This document shows positions 25,613-34,698 of a DNA stretch of 50,041 nt, in pieces. The position numbers and the translations under genes are program-made. This stretch comes from Firmicutes bacterium HGW-Firmicutes-3. Its GTDB lineage: Bacteria; Bacillota; Clostridia; Lachnospirales; Vallitaleaceae. Below the pieces are notes generated by a model that had not been told where the DNA came from, did no database searches, and saw nothing but the letters and a program-made list of their open reading frames with translations. The stretch is from positions 1 to 50,041 of the forward strand of contig PGZS01000002.1 of NCBI GenBank assembly GCA_002841435.1, given 5' to 3'. Within the stretch, counting starts at the first letter, position 1; every line of letters begins with the position of its first letter.

Positions 25613-26104
25613 TCTTATACCTCCATTCTACTATCAAGGAAGACTATGATAAACTAGTAATCTAATGGTTAAGGCGTCAAAACTATATAGCTTTGACCCT
25701 TTAGCATCTAATGAAATATCAACTTTTTTGGAGACTTCCGTGAGAAAATATTTCGATTATATCAAATCGCTTGGGCAATGCATAGAGCTAGACTATTACT
25801 TGAGTATTTTAGCATTTACAACACTAGCTTTCAATCATTTTCCCAAAATCATTATCTTTTGGCAGCATTTTATTTTTTGAGAAGTTGAACTATTAACGCT
25901 AGGTATATCAACAGAGCAAAAACAATTATTAATGCAAGTAATGGATTATAGAGGATAAGGGTGCATGATATATTGGGAGTTATCTAAACACGTATTATTG
26001 TACCACCATCATGCTTATTATTGTGCTCTAGAGGAATATTTGTTATAATTTCAATGACACCGAAGAGGTCCTATAGGGCCTTGGTGGATATCGGAGGGAT
26101 TATT
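25613..26104. other. Intergenic region with repeat copy B and a coding trace
   Basis: Contains mini inverted-repeat copy B (25669-25708). A short plus-strand trace at 25881-25958, ending QKQLLMQVMDYRG before a stop, reads like the tail of a lost protein but follows an in-frame stop and has no start. The 71-residue ORF 25665-25880 has no ribosome site or family features and I do not call it. Otherwise AT-rich spacer. Confidence 0.4.
25669..25708. repeat. Mini inverted-repeat element, copy B
   Basis: Begins GGTTAAGGCGTCAAAACTAT and folds back on itself: GTCAAA pairs with TTTGAC, and the outer GGTTAAGG partly with CCTTTAGC. Its first 24 bases match copy A at 21 positions. It lies about 55 bases upstream of the LacI-type regulator start. 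Confidence 0.45.
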
Positions 26105-27478
26105 ATGAGCTTGGAGCAATACCATAGATTATCAGCAGAATATGATAAGTTTGTATATGAAAGTTATCAGGTTGAAACAATAGATCAAAAGTTGATGCTG
26201 AATTATCAGTACAGGCTAGAAGGTGACAACCAAACGCCTATAACTTTTTTTCATCGCGTCAGTTACGAACTGATCCACGCGTTAGACGCGCAACTGAATC
26301 TTGAGCAGTTAAATAAATTAGACGCCCTCATATTCTCCATAGGTTTGATTGAGGGGATTAATTACTATAAGAGCGTATGTCCCAAATCCTATGTGATTGC
26401 ATGTGGCACCATAGATGTTGAGCAGAATAAATGGTGGCAAAAATTATTTTATCACGGACTTGGAGAACTAATTTACCTAAATGGGATGTCAGAAGAGGTG
26501 ACTGAATCTAATTTAGTCCATTTTATTTGTGACCATAAGTGGCCAAATATTTTTGAAGAGATTGATTTGGATTTGTCTGGGAACTTGATTCCTGTAGGAG
26601 GTGGTAAGGATTCCGTGGTGACCTTGGAGCTTCTAAAAGGTATGAAAGAGGATAATCTGTGTTTTGTGATGAGTCCACCTCAAGCAGCGATTGATTGTAT
26701 TCATATTGCCGGGTATAAGAATTATCTCTTGGCCAAACGTTATATAGATAAGAAAATACTAAAGATGAACGATCAAGGGTTTCTTAACGGTCATGTGCCT
26801 TTTTCGGCCATATTAGGCTTTATTGCGGTAATGGGGGCAGCCTTAGTCGGTAAACGCTACATTCCCCTATCTAATGAGCGCAGTGCCAATGAATCAACGG
26901 TTATTGGTGCCAGCTTTAACCACCAATATTCTAAGAGCTATGAATTTGAAAAGGATTTTAATAATTATGTGAACCGTTATTTGATTCGGGACATTAATTA
27001 TTTTAGTTTACTTAGACCATTGTATGAAATAGATATAGCAGAAAGATTTGCTAAGCACGAGGCATATCATGAAGTTTTTAGAAGTTGCAATCGAGGTAAG
27101 AAGGATAACAGTTGGTGTGGTCACTGCTCCAAATGTCTTTTTGTTTTCATTATTTTAGCGCCTTATATGTCAGAAGAAGCCTTGATACGTATCTTCGGCT
27201 ATAATCTGTTGGATAACATGGATTTAGAACCCATATTTCTTGAACTGATCGGAGTGAAAGAGGTTAAACCTTTTGAATGTGTGGGTACCATAGATGAGAT
27301 TCGTTGGTCCATGAAGCGAATAATAGAAGAACAGGAAGAAAAGAACAAACCTAAGCCAAGTCTGACCAAGACTTTTGAACAAATTATACCACTTAATACG
27401 ATTAATCCGCTTGGCCGGTTTGATGAAGAAAATGATATACCGGATATATATTTGGGATTGCTAGAGGAAAAGCTATGA
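26105..27478 (+). CDS. murL: MurL: UDP-MurNAc-L-Ala-L-Glu epimerase
   Basis: A 457-residue protein placed directly before a MurD homologue. The central PP-loop-like nucleotide motif VGGGKDSVVTLELL (about residues 164-177) and a C-terminal cysteine block WCGHCSKCLFVF are features I know from the MurL family. MurL uses ATP to invert the glutamate in UDP-MurNAc-L-Ala-L-Glu to the D form, after a MurD2-type ligase has added L-Glu; together they bypass glutamate racemase. ATG 26105 is chosen because GGAGGG lies about 8 bases upstream; the ORF-track start has no site. The stop overlaps the murD start by 4 bases (ATGA), so the two are coupled. Assignment is from memory of the family and the gene pair. 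Confidence 0.8.
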   Translation: MSLEQYHRLSAEYDKFVYESYQVETIDQKLMLNYQYRLEGDNQTPITFFHRVSYELIHALDAQLNLEQLNKLDALIFSIGLIEGINYYKSVCPKSYVIACGTIDVEQNKWWQKLFYHGLGELIYLNGMSEEVTESNLVHFICDHKWPNIFEEIDLDLSGNLIPVGGGKDSVVTLELLKGMKEDNLCFVMSPPQAAIDCIHIAGYKNYLLAKRYIDKKILKMNDQGFLNGHVPFSAILGFIAVMGAALVGKRYIPLSNERSANESTVIGASFNHQYSKSYEFEKDFNNYVNRYLIRDINYFSLLRPLYEIDIAERFAKHEAYHEVFRSCNRGKKDNSWCGHCSKCLFVFIILAPYMSEEALIRIFGYNLLDNMDLEPIFLELIGVKEVKPFECVGTIDEIRWSMKRIIEEQEEKNKPKPSLTKTFEQIIPLNTINPLGRFDEENDIPDIYLGLLEEKL

Positions 27479-28836
27479 TTGATTATTGGAAAAGTCAATT
27501 TGATAATAAAAAGATTGTGATTTTAGGCTTTGGACAAGAAGGCATGTCAACCTATCGGTTTATAAGATCCGTAAGTGACAAGTGCCTTATTCAGGTCATG
27601 GATCAGAACATCGACAAGCCGGATGACCAACTTCTAGATATAGATATATCGACCTATTTTTATCCGAAAGAACGGTATTTAGATTTTGACAAAGATATAG
27701 ATTTGGTTTTTAAAAGTCCGGGTATACCTCTAATGCATCTAAAAGGATTTATAGAACCAAGTAAAGTAACGTCTCAAAGCAATGAATTTATTAAAGTCTA
27801 CAAAGACCATATGGTAGGCATCACAGGAACAAAAGGAAAAAGTACGGTGTCTACGCTTATTTATGAGCTCCTTAAAGCAGAGGGCTTGGACGTTTTGTTG
27901 ATTGGCAATATCGGAAAACCGCCTTTTGACTATGTTCGGGAAAAGGATTCCACCACTTTTTTTGTCTATGAACTATCTTCACATCAATTGGAAACGGTCA
28001 GTGAATCGCCAAAGTATAGTATTATCCTCAATATATTCCAAGAACATTTGGATCACTATGCCTCTTTTGATCATTATGCAGAAGCCAAAATGAACATAGG
28101 CAGGTATCAAAATGATGAAGATACGCTAATCTATAGCGCTCTGGATGAAGAAATCCTTAAAAGACTGGGTGGTTATAAAGGTAAGCTTATACCCATTACA
28201 AAAGATGGCTCAGTAAACACAGGCTTAATCGTGACCCCAAGTGGCATAGATTTGGTAGGTGATTATGATACAATGCACTTAGATCAGAATTTAAAAAGAC
28301 ATTTAATGGGTGACCATAACCTAATCAATATCGGTGTAGCTGTATATATAACCTTATTATTGGGCTATAGGGAGTCGGAAGTAAGAGATAAGGTGGTTGA
28401 GACATTCCCCGGTCTACCTCATAGATTGGCTTTTGTGGCAAATGTCAATGGGGTGAACTACTATAATGATTCCATCTCAACCATACCTCAAGCTACCATT
28501 GTAGCCATTAATGCCCTGGAAAAAGTGGACTCGGTTATAATTGGCGGTATGGACAGAGGGGTAGATTATGGGTGTTTGGTGGATTATATCAATGACCATG
28601 AACTATTGAAAGTTGTCTTGTTGCCGACGACAGGCCATCAGCTATACAGTAGGTTAAACCATGAGGAACGACTATTTTTGGCCAAAGATATGGAAGAAGC
28701 GGTTGCTACTTGTAAGAAAATTACAGCTAGGGATTGCATATGTTTATTGTCACCTGCTGCTGCTTCCTATGGTGTCTATAAGAATTTCGAATCACGAGGT
28801 AGGCATTTTGAATCATTAGTGAAGTGTTCATTGTAA
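27475..28836 (+). CDS. murD: MurD-family UDP-MurNAc-L-Ala-glutamate ligase, MurD2-like
   Basis: A 453-residue Mur ligase: N-terminal UDP-binding domain (KIVILGFGQEGMSTYRFI), central ATPase domain with the P-loop VGITGTKGKSTVSTLI (114-129), metal/ATP region NIFQEHLDHYASFDHYAEAK, and C-terminal domain with NDSISTIPQATIVAI and IIGGMDRGVDY. Classical MurD has NDSKATN at the penultimate motif; here it is NDSIST-P-Q, which fits a MurD2-type enzyme using L-Glu. Coupling to murL supports this. It may be an additional or the only MurD of the cell; that needs the rest of the genome. Expression is coupled to murL by a 4-base overlap. Confidence 0.85.
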   Translation: MIDYWKSQFDNKKIVILGFGQEGMSTYRFIRSVSDKCLIQVMDQNIDKPDDQLLDIDISTYFYPKERYLDFDKDIDLVFKSPGIPLMHLKGFIEPSKVTSQSNEFIKVYKDHMVGITGTKGKSTVSTLIYELLKAEGLDVLLIGNIGKPPFDYVREKDSTTFFVYELSSHQLETVSESPKYSIILNIFQEHLDHYASFDHYAEAKMNIGRYQNDEDTLIYSALDEEILKRLGGYKGKLIPITKDGSVNTGLIVTPSGIDLVGDYDTMHLDQNLKRHLMGDHNLINIGVAVYITLLLGYRESEVRDKVVETFPGLPHRLAFVANVNGVNYYNDSISTIPQATIVAINALEKVDSVIIGGMDRGVDYGCLVDYINDHELLKVVLLPTTGHQLYSRLNHEERLFLAKDMEEAVATCKKITARDCICLLSPAAASYGVYKNFESRGRHFESLVKCSL

Positions 28837-28849
28837 ATAAAGGTTTGCA

Positions 28850-28878
28850 TTGACAAATAATACTTATAATAATAAAAT
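28850..28878 (+). promoter_or_regulatory. Strong predicted sigma-A promoter
   Basis: TTGACA at 28850-28855, 17-base spacer, TAAAAT at 28873-28878. It drives the small membrane protein gene at 28939. Confidence 0.8.
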
Positions 28879-28938
28879 ATAATTATAGTATTTTATGAAA
28901 CTAATAATAGAGTAACAGAGAGAAAAGGGAGAAATGAT

Positions 28939-29406
28939 ATGTACAATGACGGAGGCGCAATTTTAGCATTATTTGGTGGTTTTATTTTCATATTTTTATT
29001 GATTGGTATTGCTAACTATGTATTAATGGCAATAGGTCTAATGAAAATGGCACAAAACCAAGGCATTGAAAATCCCTGGTTAGCATGGGTGCCAGTCGGT
29101 AACCTCTACATCATAGGTAAGCTTATTAGAACCATAGAGTTTGGCGCTAATAAATATGAGAAAGCAGAACTGATTCTACTAATCGGATTTGCAGCAACAG
29201 TCGTACTTGGTGCCATCCCATTAATCGGCACATTGATTAGTTTGGCATATATGGTACTTTCTTTAATGTGTATGTTCAAGCTTTATAAGATGTATGCAGC
29301 GGAAAGTGCAACACTATTCCTTATACTTTCTATTGTGTTTGCCATTATAGCACCTGGTATCATCTTATTTAAGATTAAAGATAATACACCAGTAGAAGTA
29401 GTATAA
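28939..29406 (+). CDS. Small polytopic membrane protein of unknown function
   Basis: A 155-residue protein with about four hydrophobic segments (residues about 8-33, 75-95, 97-118 and 122-143). The segment MKMAQNQGIENPWLAWVPVGNLYIIGKL between helices 1 and 2 is characteristic and suggests a conserved family of small clostridial membrane proteins, but I cannot name it. GGGAGAAATGAT gives a reasonable ribosome site before ATG 28939, and a strong promoter and terminator frame it as a single-gene unit. No catalytic residues stand out. Confidence 0.8.
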   Translation: MYNDGGAILALFGGFIFIFLLIGIANYVLMAIGLMKMAQNQGIENPWLAWVPVGNLYIIGKLIRTIEFGANKYEKAELILLIGFAATVVLGAIPLIGTLISLAYMVLSLMCMFKLYKMYAAESATLFLILSIVFAIIAPGIILFKIKDNTPVEVV

Positions 29407-29433
29407 AAAAATCGCCTCATGATTATGAGACGA
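29405..29433 (-). terminator. Intrinsic terminator of msrA
   Basis: On the minus strand TCGTCTCAT pairs with ATGAGGCGA over 4 bases and is followed by seven T residues. It lies 55-85 bases past the msrA stop. Confidence 0.65.
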
Positions 29434-29452
29434 CAAACAATGTAAGATTTAG

Positions 29453-29486
29453 GCAACTAAAGATAAATATCTTTAGTTGCTTTTTT
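29453..29486 (+). terminator. Intrinsic terminator of the membrane protein gene
   Basis: GCAACTAAAGATA pairs perfectly with TATCTTTAGTTGC over a 2-base loop, then TTTTTT. Confidence 0.85.
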
Positions 29487-29488
29487 GA

Positions 29489-29989
29489 TCAAGATTTGTT
29501 CATTTTCTTACGAATCTCGTCTAAGGGTATATGGCAGTAACCATAAGGATTTTTTTCTAAATAATCTTGATGATAAGCTTCTGCATCCCAAAACTTTGTT
29601 AGAGGCTGGATTTCCGTTACGATCGGCGTGGAATATTTTTTTTGTTCTTCGAGTTTGGATGTGTTTATAATTTCTAGGTCGTCTTGATCAGTAAAATAGA
29701 TACCGGTTCGGTACTGTTCGCCAATATCTGGCCCTTGACGGTTCAGTAAGGTTGGATCAACAATAGCCCAATATGCTTTGAGTAACTCAGTAAGGCTTAT
29801 TTTACTATCATCATATGCTAAATGACAAGCTTCTGTATGACCGGTTTTTTTAGAGCAAACCTCTTCATAAGTTGGGTTGGCTTTATGACCGTTAGCATAA
29901 CCAACAGTAGATGTCATGACACCATCAATGAGTTTGAAATAGGCTTCAACACCCCAAAAACAACCACCTGCAAATACGATTTCTTTCAT
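29489..29989 (-). CDS. msrA: Peptide methionine-S-sulfoxide reductase
   Basis: Repairs methionine-S-sulfoxide in proteins after oxidative damage, in the cytoplasm. The active-site motif [12 protein letters not shown] is at the N terminus (Cys10), followed by [28 protein letters not shown], the [11 protein letters not shown] block and AEAYHQDYL near the C terminus. With ATG 29989 the protein has 166 residues, normal for MsrA; the ORF-track start adds seven residues and lies within the ribosome site AAAGGAG. Single-domain form without MsrB. It is adjacent to an oxygen/NO chemoreceptor, but divergently transcribed. Confidence 0.95.
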   Translation of the reverse strand: MKEIVFAGGCFWGVEAYFKLIDGVMTSTVGYANGHKANPTYEEVCSKKTGHTEACHLAYDDSKISLTELLKAYWAIVDPTLLNRQGPDIGEQYRTGIYFTDQDDLEIINTSKLEEQKKYSTPIVTEIQPLTKFWDAEAYHQDYLEKNPYGYCHIPLDEIRKKMNKS

Positions 29990-30110
29990 CTGTGCAACAA
30001 CTCCTTTCATAGATTCATAGTAAAACAGTTGAGGTGAAATAGCAACTATTTATTATCGGTTGATAATACTTCTTGAGAAGTTGATGAAATAATGCTATTA
30101 TATCAATGTT

Positions 30111-30174
30111 GGTTAAAGTGTCATAACTAAGTTTCTCTAAATTACATACAACATGTAGTTTTGTCACTTTAACC
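30111..30174. repeat. Mini inverted-repeat element, copy C
   Basis: Begins GGTTAAAGTGTCATAACTA and ends TAGTTTTGTCACTTTAACC, a clear 18-19 base terminal inverted repeat over a loop of about 26 bases. The ends resemble copies A and B. It lies 36 bases upstream of the chemoreceptor start, and its right arm supplies a TTGTCA that could serve as a -35 box. Confidence 0.55.
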
Positions 30175-30190
30175 ATTGTTGTGTTACTAT
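30161..30190 (+). promoter_or_regulatory. Possible promoter of the chemoreceptor gene
   Basis: TTGTCA at 30161-30166 and TACTAT at 30185-30190, spacer 18 bases. The -35 box is inside the right arm of repeat copy C. The short distance to the ribosome site leaves room for only a very short leader, so this is tentative. Confidence 0.35.
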
Positions 30191-30210
30191 ACTATATTGA
30201 GGTGATTGAT

Positions 30211-32022
30211 ATGAAGGGTACTGTTGTGTCTACGTGGTTAAAAACATGTAAAAAAATGCTAGGTGATGATTTAATAGAAGGTGCTTTGATAAAGTCAAAT
30301 ATGGATCCTAACAGAGTTTTTTCGCCACTTGAAGATGTGGAAGATCGCCAGGTATTTGGTTTAATCTCAAATATTGCCTCGGCAGGCAACATGGATGACA
30401 AAAAATTATGGCGTCTTATTGGTACGGATAATTTAGTTACATTTAAAACGGACTACCCTGGTTTTTTCAGAAGAGAAAATGCCTATCAATTTCTGAATTC
30501 AATGAACGACTTGCATGTGATTGTCATGAAAAGATTCTCTGGTGCAAAGCCACCCGCTCTTGACATGACTGTAATAGGTACCAATAAGGTACAGTTTAAA
30601 TATAGTTCCAAAAGAGGCATGTTTGATTATTTTCTAGGTCTTATAGAAGGTGTCAAATCCTATTTCAAAGAGAATTTTTCTATAATTGAAGTCGGACGAA
30701 GTGAAACAGAGCTTACATTGGAAATAGAATTTGAATACCCTGTTGAAGTTATTCGTAAATATACTTTTAATCGATTATTTTCATTGGGATTCATTAAAGA
30801 TATATCTCTTAAAATCAGTCTGGCAACGATGCTGACAGTGGCTGTTTTGGGAAGTATATTAACGATTATTGCACCTGATATTATTGGATTAAGTGCTGTT
30901 GTTGGTTTTACATTTTTATCAGGTCTGGCTTCTTTTGTAAATGCAAAATGGTTGAATAAGCCTTTAAAATTATTAAACAATAGTATTTCGGAAATGCAGC
31001 AAAAAACATATAGTAAAAAATATATCGTTTCTTCAAAAGATCAATATGAAGATTTATTAAATCAGATTGAAAAGTATAAAGACAGTTTGAAGATTGATTT
31101 TCAAGGTTATAACGGTATTGTTGATGAAATGTCTATCTTCAGTAAAACCATGGATGAGATATCAAAAAGCATGGCCTTCACCTCAGATGAGATTGGCGAT
31201 GTGGTTGAACAGCTTGCCTATGCAGCAACCAGTCAAGCAGAAGAGACTGAAAGCTCAATCTATATGCTTAATGACAATATCAACGAGGTTAAACGTATCG
31301 CTCATGAAGAAAATGAGAATAAAGATGAATTAGAAATTTCGGTTAAGAAGATAGAAGATAGCTTTGATCATGTTGAAAAAACAGCTTATGAGATTCAAAT
31401 CATTTTAAAACACTTCGAAAAAGTTAAAGAAAATGGCCTTAAACTAAAAGATAATGCTCAGGGTATAACCAACATTGTATCTTTGGTATCTGCCATATCA
31501 CGCCAGACAAATTTGTTGGCACTGAACGCATCTATAGAAGCAGCAAGAGCCGGTGAAGCAGGAAAAGGCTTTGCAGTAGTAGCCGAAGAAGTGCGTAAGT
31601 TATCAGAAGCAACCAATGATGCTGTAGGTAAGATTAACAGTAGGCTTGGGGATTTTGTTAGTGAGATTGGTCAGATGGTCACGGATGTCGATCATCAATA
31701 TTCAAGTCTTGAAGATGAGAATAAAAAATTATCTCATGCGGTCAGTGCTTCAGGGGTAGCAAAAGAAACAATACAAGAAGTAGCCAATAAAATGGTTGAG
31801 ACATCAAAGAAGCTAGAGACAGAGACAGAAGCAATAGCCAAAGTATTTACGAATATGGAGTCATTAGCGGCCATTGCAGAAGAAAACTCTGCATCAGCAC
31901 AACAAGTAAGTGCGAATGTCACCAATTATACTGAGCAAATTCACAATTTAAGTGGGAATATTAGTACGTTTAAAGGTATTACAGCAGGATTTAGTGAAGA
32001 CTTAAGTGTTTATAAGATATAG
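30211..32022 (+). CDS. H-NOX (heme NO/O2-binding) methyl-accepting chemotaxis protein
   Basis: A 603-residue gas-sensing chemoreceptor starting MKGTVVSTW at ATG 30211, with GAGGTG just upstream; the ORF-track start adds ten unlikely residues. Residues 1-185 are an H-NOX domain. The heme ligand His102 (NDLHVIV), Pro115 and the propionate-binding motif Tyr131-x-Ser133-x-Arg135 (YSSKR) fall at the canonical numbers. The distal-pocket residues Trp9, Asn74 and Tyr140, which stabilise bound O2 in Thermoanaerobacter H-NOX, are all present. Two membrane helices (about 200-245) follow, then a cytoplasmic signalling domain with the hairpin tip [20 protein letters not shown] (about 432-452). Probably steers the cell away from or toward oxygen. 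H-NOX-MCP fusions are known in anaerobic Firmicutes. Confidence 0.93.
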   Translation: MKGTVVSTWLKTCKKMLGDDLIEGALIKSNMDPNRVFSPLEDVEDRQVFGLISNIASAGNMDDKKLWRLIGTDNLVTFKTDYPGFFRRENAYQFLNSMNDLHVIVMKRFSGAKPPALDMTVIGTNKVQFKYSSKRGMFDYFLGLIEGVKSYFKENFSIIEVGRSETELTLEIEFEYPVEVIRKYTFNRLFSLGFIKDISLKISLATMLTVAVLGSILTIIAPDIIGLSAVVGFTFLSGLASFVNAKWLNKPLKLLNNSISEMQQKTYSKKYIVSSKDQYEDLLNQIEKYKDSLKIDFQGYNGIVDEMSIFSKTMDEISKSMAFTSDEIGDVVEQLAYAATSQAEETESSIYMLNDNINEVKRIAHEENENKDELEISVKKIEDSFDHVEKTAYEIQIILKHFEKVKENGLKLKDNAQGITNIVSLVSAISRQTNLLALNASIEAARAGEAGKGFAVVAEEVRKLSEATNDAVGKINSRLGDFVSEIGQMVTDVDHQYSSLEDENKKLSHAVSASGVAKETIQEVANKMVETSKKLETETEAIAKVFTNMESLAAIAEENSASAQQVSANVTNYTEQIHNLSGNISTFKGITAGFSEDLSVYKI

Positions 32023-32111
32023 TATGATTAAGGCAAGCGTATGTGAATAGTACGCTTGTTTTTTTGCTTTGATTAAGGGTAATGTATTATAATAATCGTA
32101 GATGTAACACA

Positions 32112-32156
32112 CAGCTTTTCCTCGCCTTACACTTCGTACGGTCATCGGAAAAGCTG
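32112..32156. repeat. Stem-loop between the chemoreceptor and asnA
   Basis: CAGCTTTTCC pairs perfectly with GGAAAAGCTG over a 25-base loop (CTCGCCTTACACTTCGTACG...). There is no T run, and the richer GC content of the loop stands out from the surroundings. It looks like an intergenic palindromic repeat unit rather than a terminator, but only one copy is visible here. Confidence 0.45.
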
Positions 32157-32258
32157 TATATCACATACTCGATAAAAGCTTGCCAATAATCATAGAATTC
32201 GATAATATAGTAAATAGGATAAAAATCAGAATTTGGACAAGAAAAGGTGGAAAATCAA

Positions 32259-33281
32259 ATGGAGCAGACCATGGAAAATCTTATAATACCCAATGGCTAT
32301 AAAACAGATCTGGATATTAAGGAAACAGAAAAAGCCATCAAACTTATTAAGGACTTTTTTGAAAGGGACTTGGCAAGACAACTTAAACTTTCAAGAGTAT
32401 CCGCACCATTATTTGTTAGACCTGAAACAGGTATGAATGATAACTTAAATGGAGTGGAACGACCCGTTGCCTTTGCAGTAAAAGCAATTGGCGATAAAGA
32501 AGTTGAGATTGTGCATTCTCTGGCAAAGTGGAAAAGAATGGCTTTGAAGCGTTATAGGTTTGAAGTGGGTGAAGGCTTATATACAGATATGAATGCAATA
32601 CGTAGAGATGAGGAAACGGATAATTTACACTCTATCTATGTGGACCAATGGGACTGGGAAAAAATCATCCACAAAGAAGATAGAAATGAGTCAACCCTAA
32701 GAGATACGGTTAACAGCATCTATAGAATATTTAAAGATACAGAAGCGCTTATTACCCGACATTATCCGAGCATTGAAGCATTTTTGCCGGAAGAAATTAC
32801 TTTTATGACAACTCAGGAACTGGAAGATTTATACCCTGATTTAATACCAAAGGAAAGAGAAGATAGAATTACCAAAGAAAAGAAGGCTGTATTTTTAATG
32901 CAAATCGGTCATACACTTAATTCCGGAGAAAGACATGATGGCCGAGCTCCGGACTATGATGATTGGACCTTGAACGGTGACATCCTATTTTGGTATCCCT
33001 TGTTAGAACGTGGATTTGAATTGTCCTCTATGGGCATTAGGGTGGATGAAGAAGCTCTTAATGAGCAACTTGAATTATCCGGATGCGAAGATCGAAAGAA
33101 ATACCCTTTCCACCAATCACTGCTTAATGGCGAACTACCATACACGATGGGTGGGGGTATAGGTCAATCAAGGTTATGTATGTTTTTTTTACGTAAAGCA
33201 CACATTGGAGAAGTTCAATCCTCCATATGGCCGGACGCAATGGTTGAATTATGTGGGGACAATAATATCCTGCTACTCTAG
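32259..33281 (+). CDS. asnA: Aspartate-ammonia ligase (asparagine synthetase A)
   Basis: Makes asparagine from aspartate, ammonia and ATP. A 340-residue class-II tRNA-synthetase-like fold with the family's blocks: [20 protein letters not shown] near residue 55, [55 protein letters not shown] and the C-terminal motif [14 protein letters not shown]. Normal length for AsnA. ATG 32259 is preferred because AAGGTGG lies 8 bases upstream; the GTG start in the ORF track is within that site. It stands alone between the chemoreceptor and an unknown gene 45 bases downstream, possibly cotranscribed with the latter. Confidence 0.95.
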   Translation: MEQTMENLIIPNGYKTDLDIKETEKAIKLIKDFFERDLARQLKLSRVSAPLFVRPETGMNDNLNGVERPVAFAVKAIGDKEVEIVHSLAKWKRMALKRYRFEVGEGLYTDMNAIRRDEETDNLHSIYVDQWDWEKIIHKEDRNESTLRDTVNSIYRIFKDTEALITRHYPSIEAFLPEEITFMTTQELEDLYPDLIPKEREDRITKEKKAVFLMQIGHTLNSGERHDGRAPDYDDWTLNGDILFWYPLLERGFELSSMGIRVDEEALNEQLELSGCEDRKKYPFHQSLLNGELPYTMGGGIGQSRLCMFFLRKAHIGEVQSSIWPDAMVELCGDNNILLL

Positions 33282-33329
33282 ATAAAACAAAGTTATACTT
33301 AAACATAGTAAGGTTATTGGAGGTCAATG

Positions 33330-33836
33330 ATGGCATATCAACGTATTCATTTTAATGACAAAATGCAAGAAGGTTTTTATGATCTTACAGAAGAAATCGG
33401 TCAGAATTTTCATGAAATGTTTGAACCGGAGTTGACACCCAAAGAGATGTTAGCTCTTGGTGTCTTTGGCGGTAAATATATGACGGACTGTAGGGATGAA
33501 TTTCCAAGTTCATGGTTTGAAGGTGCGAAACTTTCACCACAGAAGAAAGACATCCGTCTGAATTACTTTGAAGTAGATGCATCCTTACCCTTACAAGCAT
33601 GGCAAGAAAAAGGTTGGATTTATCCGGGAGACCCTAGGGGTTGGTTTCAATGGTATTGCAGATATTATTTTGGCAGACGCTTGCCTGAAGAGGATCTAAG
33701 ACAGATAAAACGATGGAAAGCGATGAGGCGTCACATAGGTGCCATAAAGAAAAATTGTCAACCTTTAGATATGAGTTGCAGAAAGAAGCAAAGACAGGCG
33801 TTGTTACACTGGGCATATGACAGCCGTAAGATATGA
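33330..33836 (+). CDS. Conserved hypothetical protein rich in Trp, Tyr and Arg
   Basis: I cannot name this 168-residue soluble protein. It has conserved-looking motifs such as ALGVFGGKYMTDC, EFPSSWF, WIYPGDPRGWFQWYCRYYFGRR and RRQALLHWAYDSR; similar short proteins with a GDPRGWFQWYCRYY-like core occur in diverse bacteria and some eukaryotes as far as I remember. No signal peptide or membrane helix. ATG 33330 is chosen because GGAGGT lies 6 bases upstream; the ATG one codon earlier is only 3 bases from it. A basic, aromatic-rich C-terminal half might bind nucleic acid, but that is a guess. Confidence 0.8.
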   Translation: MAYQRIHFNDKMQEGFYDLTEEIGQNFHEMFEPELTPKEMLALGVFGGKYMTDCRDEFPSSWFEGAKLSPQKKDIRLNYFEVDASLPLQAWQEKGWIYPGDPRGWFQWYCRYYFGRRLPEEDLRQIKRWKAMRRHIGAIKKNCQPLDMSCRKKQRQALLHWAYDSRKI

Positions 33837-33935
33837 CTCTATGTCATGACATGGTGAAGTGTTGTTGCATTGACACTTGTATTTTATAGGCTTAGACTGA
33901 AGTAAAGATATTGTTATTAATAAAGGAGGACAACC

Positions 33936-34601
33936 ATGAATCTAGCCAAATACATTGACCACACGATATTAAAGCCAGACGCAAGACGGGATGAAGTCGA
34001 AAGAATATGTGATGAAGCCAAAGAATATGGCTTTGCATCTGTTTGTGTGAATGTAGCCCATACTAAGTTTGTTAGTGAAGCATTAAAAGACAGCGATGTT
34101 AAAACTTGTACAGTAGTAGGGTTCCCCCTAGGTGCTGTAATACCTGAAGTAAAAGCATATGAAACTAGAAAAGCCGTAGAAAACGGATCAGATGAGATTG
34201 ACATGGTGATTAATATTGGTGCCTTAAAGGATCAAGATTATGAGCTGGTAGAAAGAGACATTAAAGAAGTCGTAGCAGCAGCAGAGGGTGCTCTCGTTAA
34301 GGTGATTTTTGAAACCTGTCTATTATCCTCAGATGAGATTGTAAAAGCTTGTGAATTGTCTATGGCTGCAGGTGCAGATTTTGTTAAGACAAGTACCGGT
34401 TTTAGCACGGGTGGTGCAACGGTTGAAGATGTTACGTTGATGAAAAAGACCATTGGTAATGCAGGAAAAGTGAAAGCATCCGGTGGTATTCGTGATTATG
34501 AGCAAGCCATTAAGATGATTGAAGCCGGTGCAGAACGTATAGGTGCCTCCGCCGGTATCGCAATAGTCAAACATGAAACAACCAAAGGAACAGGTTATTA
34601 G
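33936..34601 (+). CDS. deoC: Deoxyribose-phosphate aldolase
   Basis: Splits 2-deoxyribose-5-phosphate into glyceraldehyde-3-phosphate and acetaldehyde in deoxynucleoside breakdown. The 221-residue TIM barrel shows [11 protein letters not shown] at the start, [34 protein letters not shown], the Schiff-base lysine Lys151 in [19 protein letters not shown], and [11 protein letters not shown] with the second conserved lysine. Length and motifs are standard. AAAGGAGG precedes ATG 33936. It is not accompanied here by other nucleoside genes such as deoA, deoB or pdp, and a terminator follows. Confidence 0.96.
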   Translation: MNLAKYIDHTILKPDARRDEVERICDEAKEYGFASVCVNVAHTKFVSEALKDSDVKTCTVVGFPLGAVIPEVKAYETRKAVENGSDEIDMVINIGALKDQDYELVERDIKEVVAAAEGALVKVIFETCLLSSDEIVKACELSMAAGADFVKTSTGFSTGGATVEDVTLMKKTIGNAGKVKASGGIRDYEQAIKMIEAGAERIGASAGIAIVKHETTKGTGY

Positions 34602-34608
34602 ATTTACT

Positions 34609-34653
34609 TAAAAAATGGACACTCTTTTCATGAAAAGAGTGTCCATTTTTTTG
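34609..34653. terminator. Strong bidirectional terminator
   Basis: ATGGACACTCTTTTCA pairs perfectly with TGAAAAGAGTGTCCAT, with an A6 run before and a T7 run after. It serves deoC and the convergent aminotransferase gene. Confidence 0.9.
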
Positions 34654-34698
34654 CTTTATTAAGCGTTTTCGATTTAACATCGTGATTTTAGCCCTTTA

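Noticed and set aside
25665-25880. 71-residue ORF upstream of murL
   Set aside because: Starts inside a palindromic repeat, has no ribosome site and matches no family.
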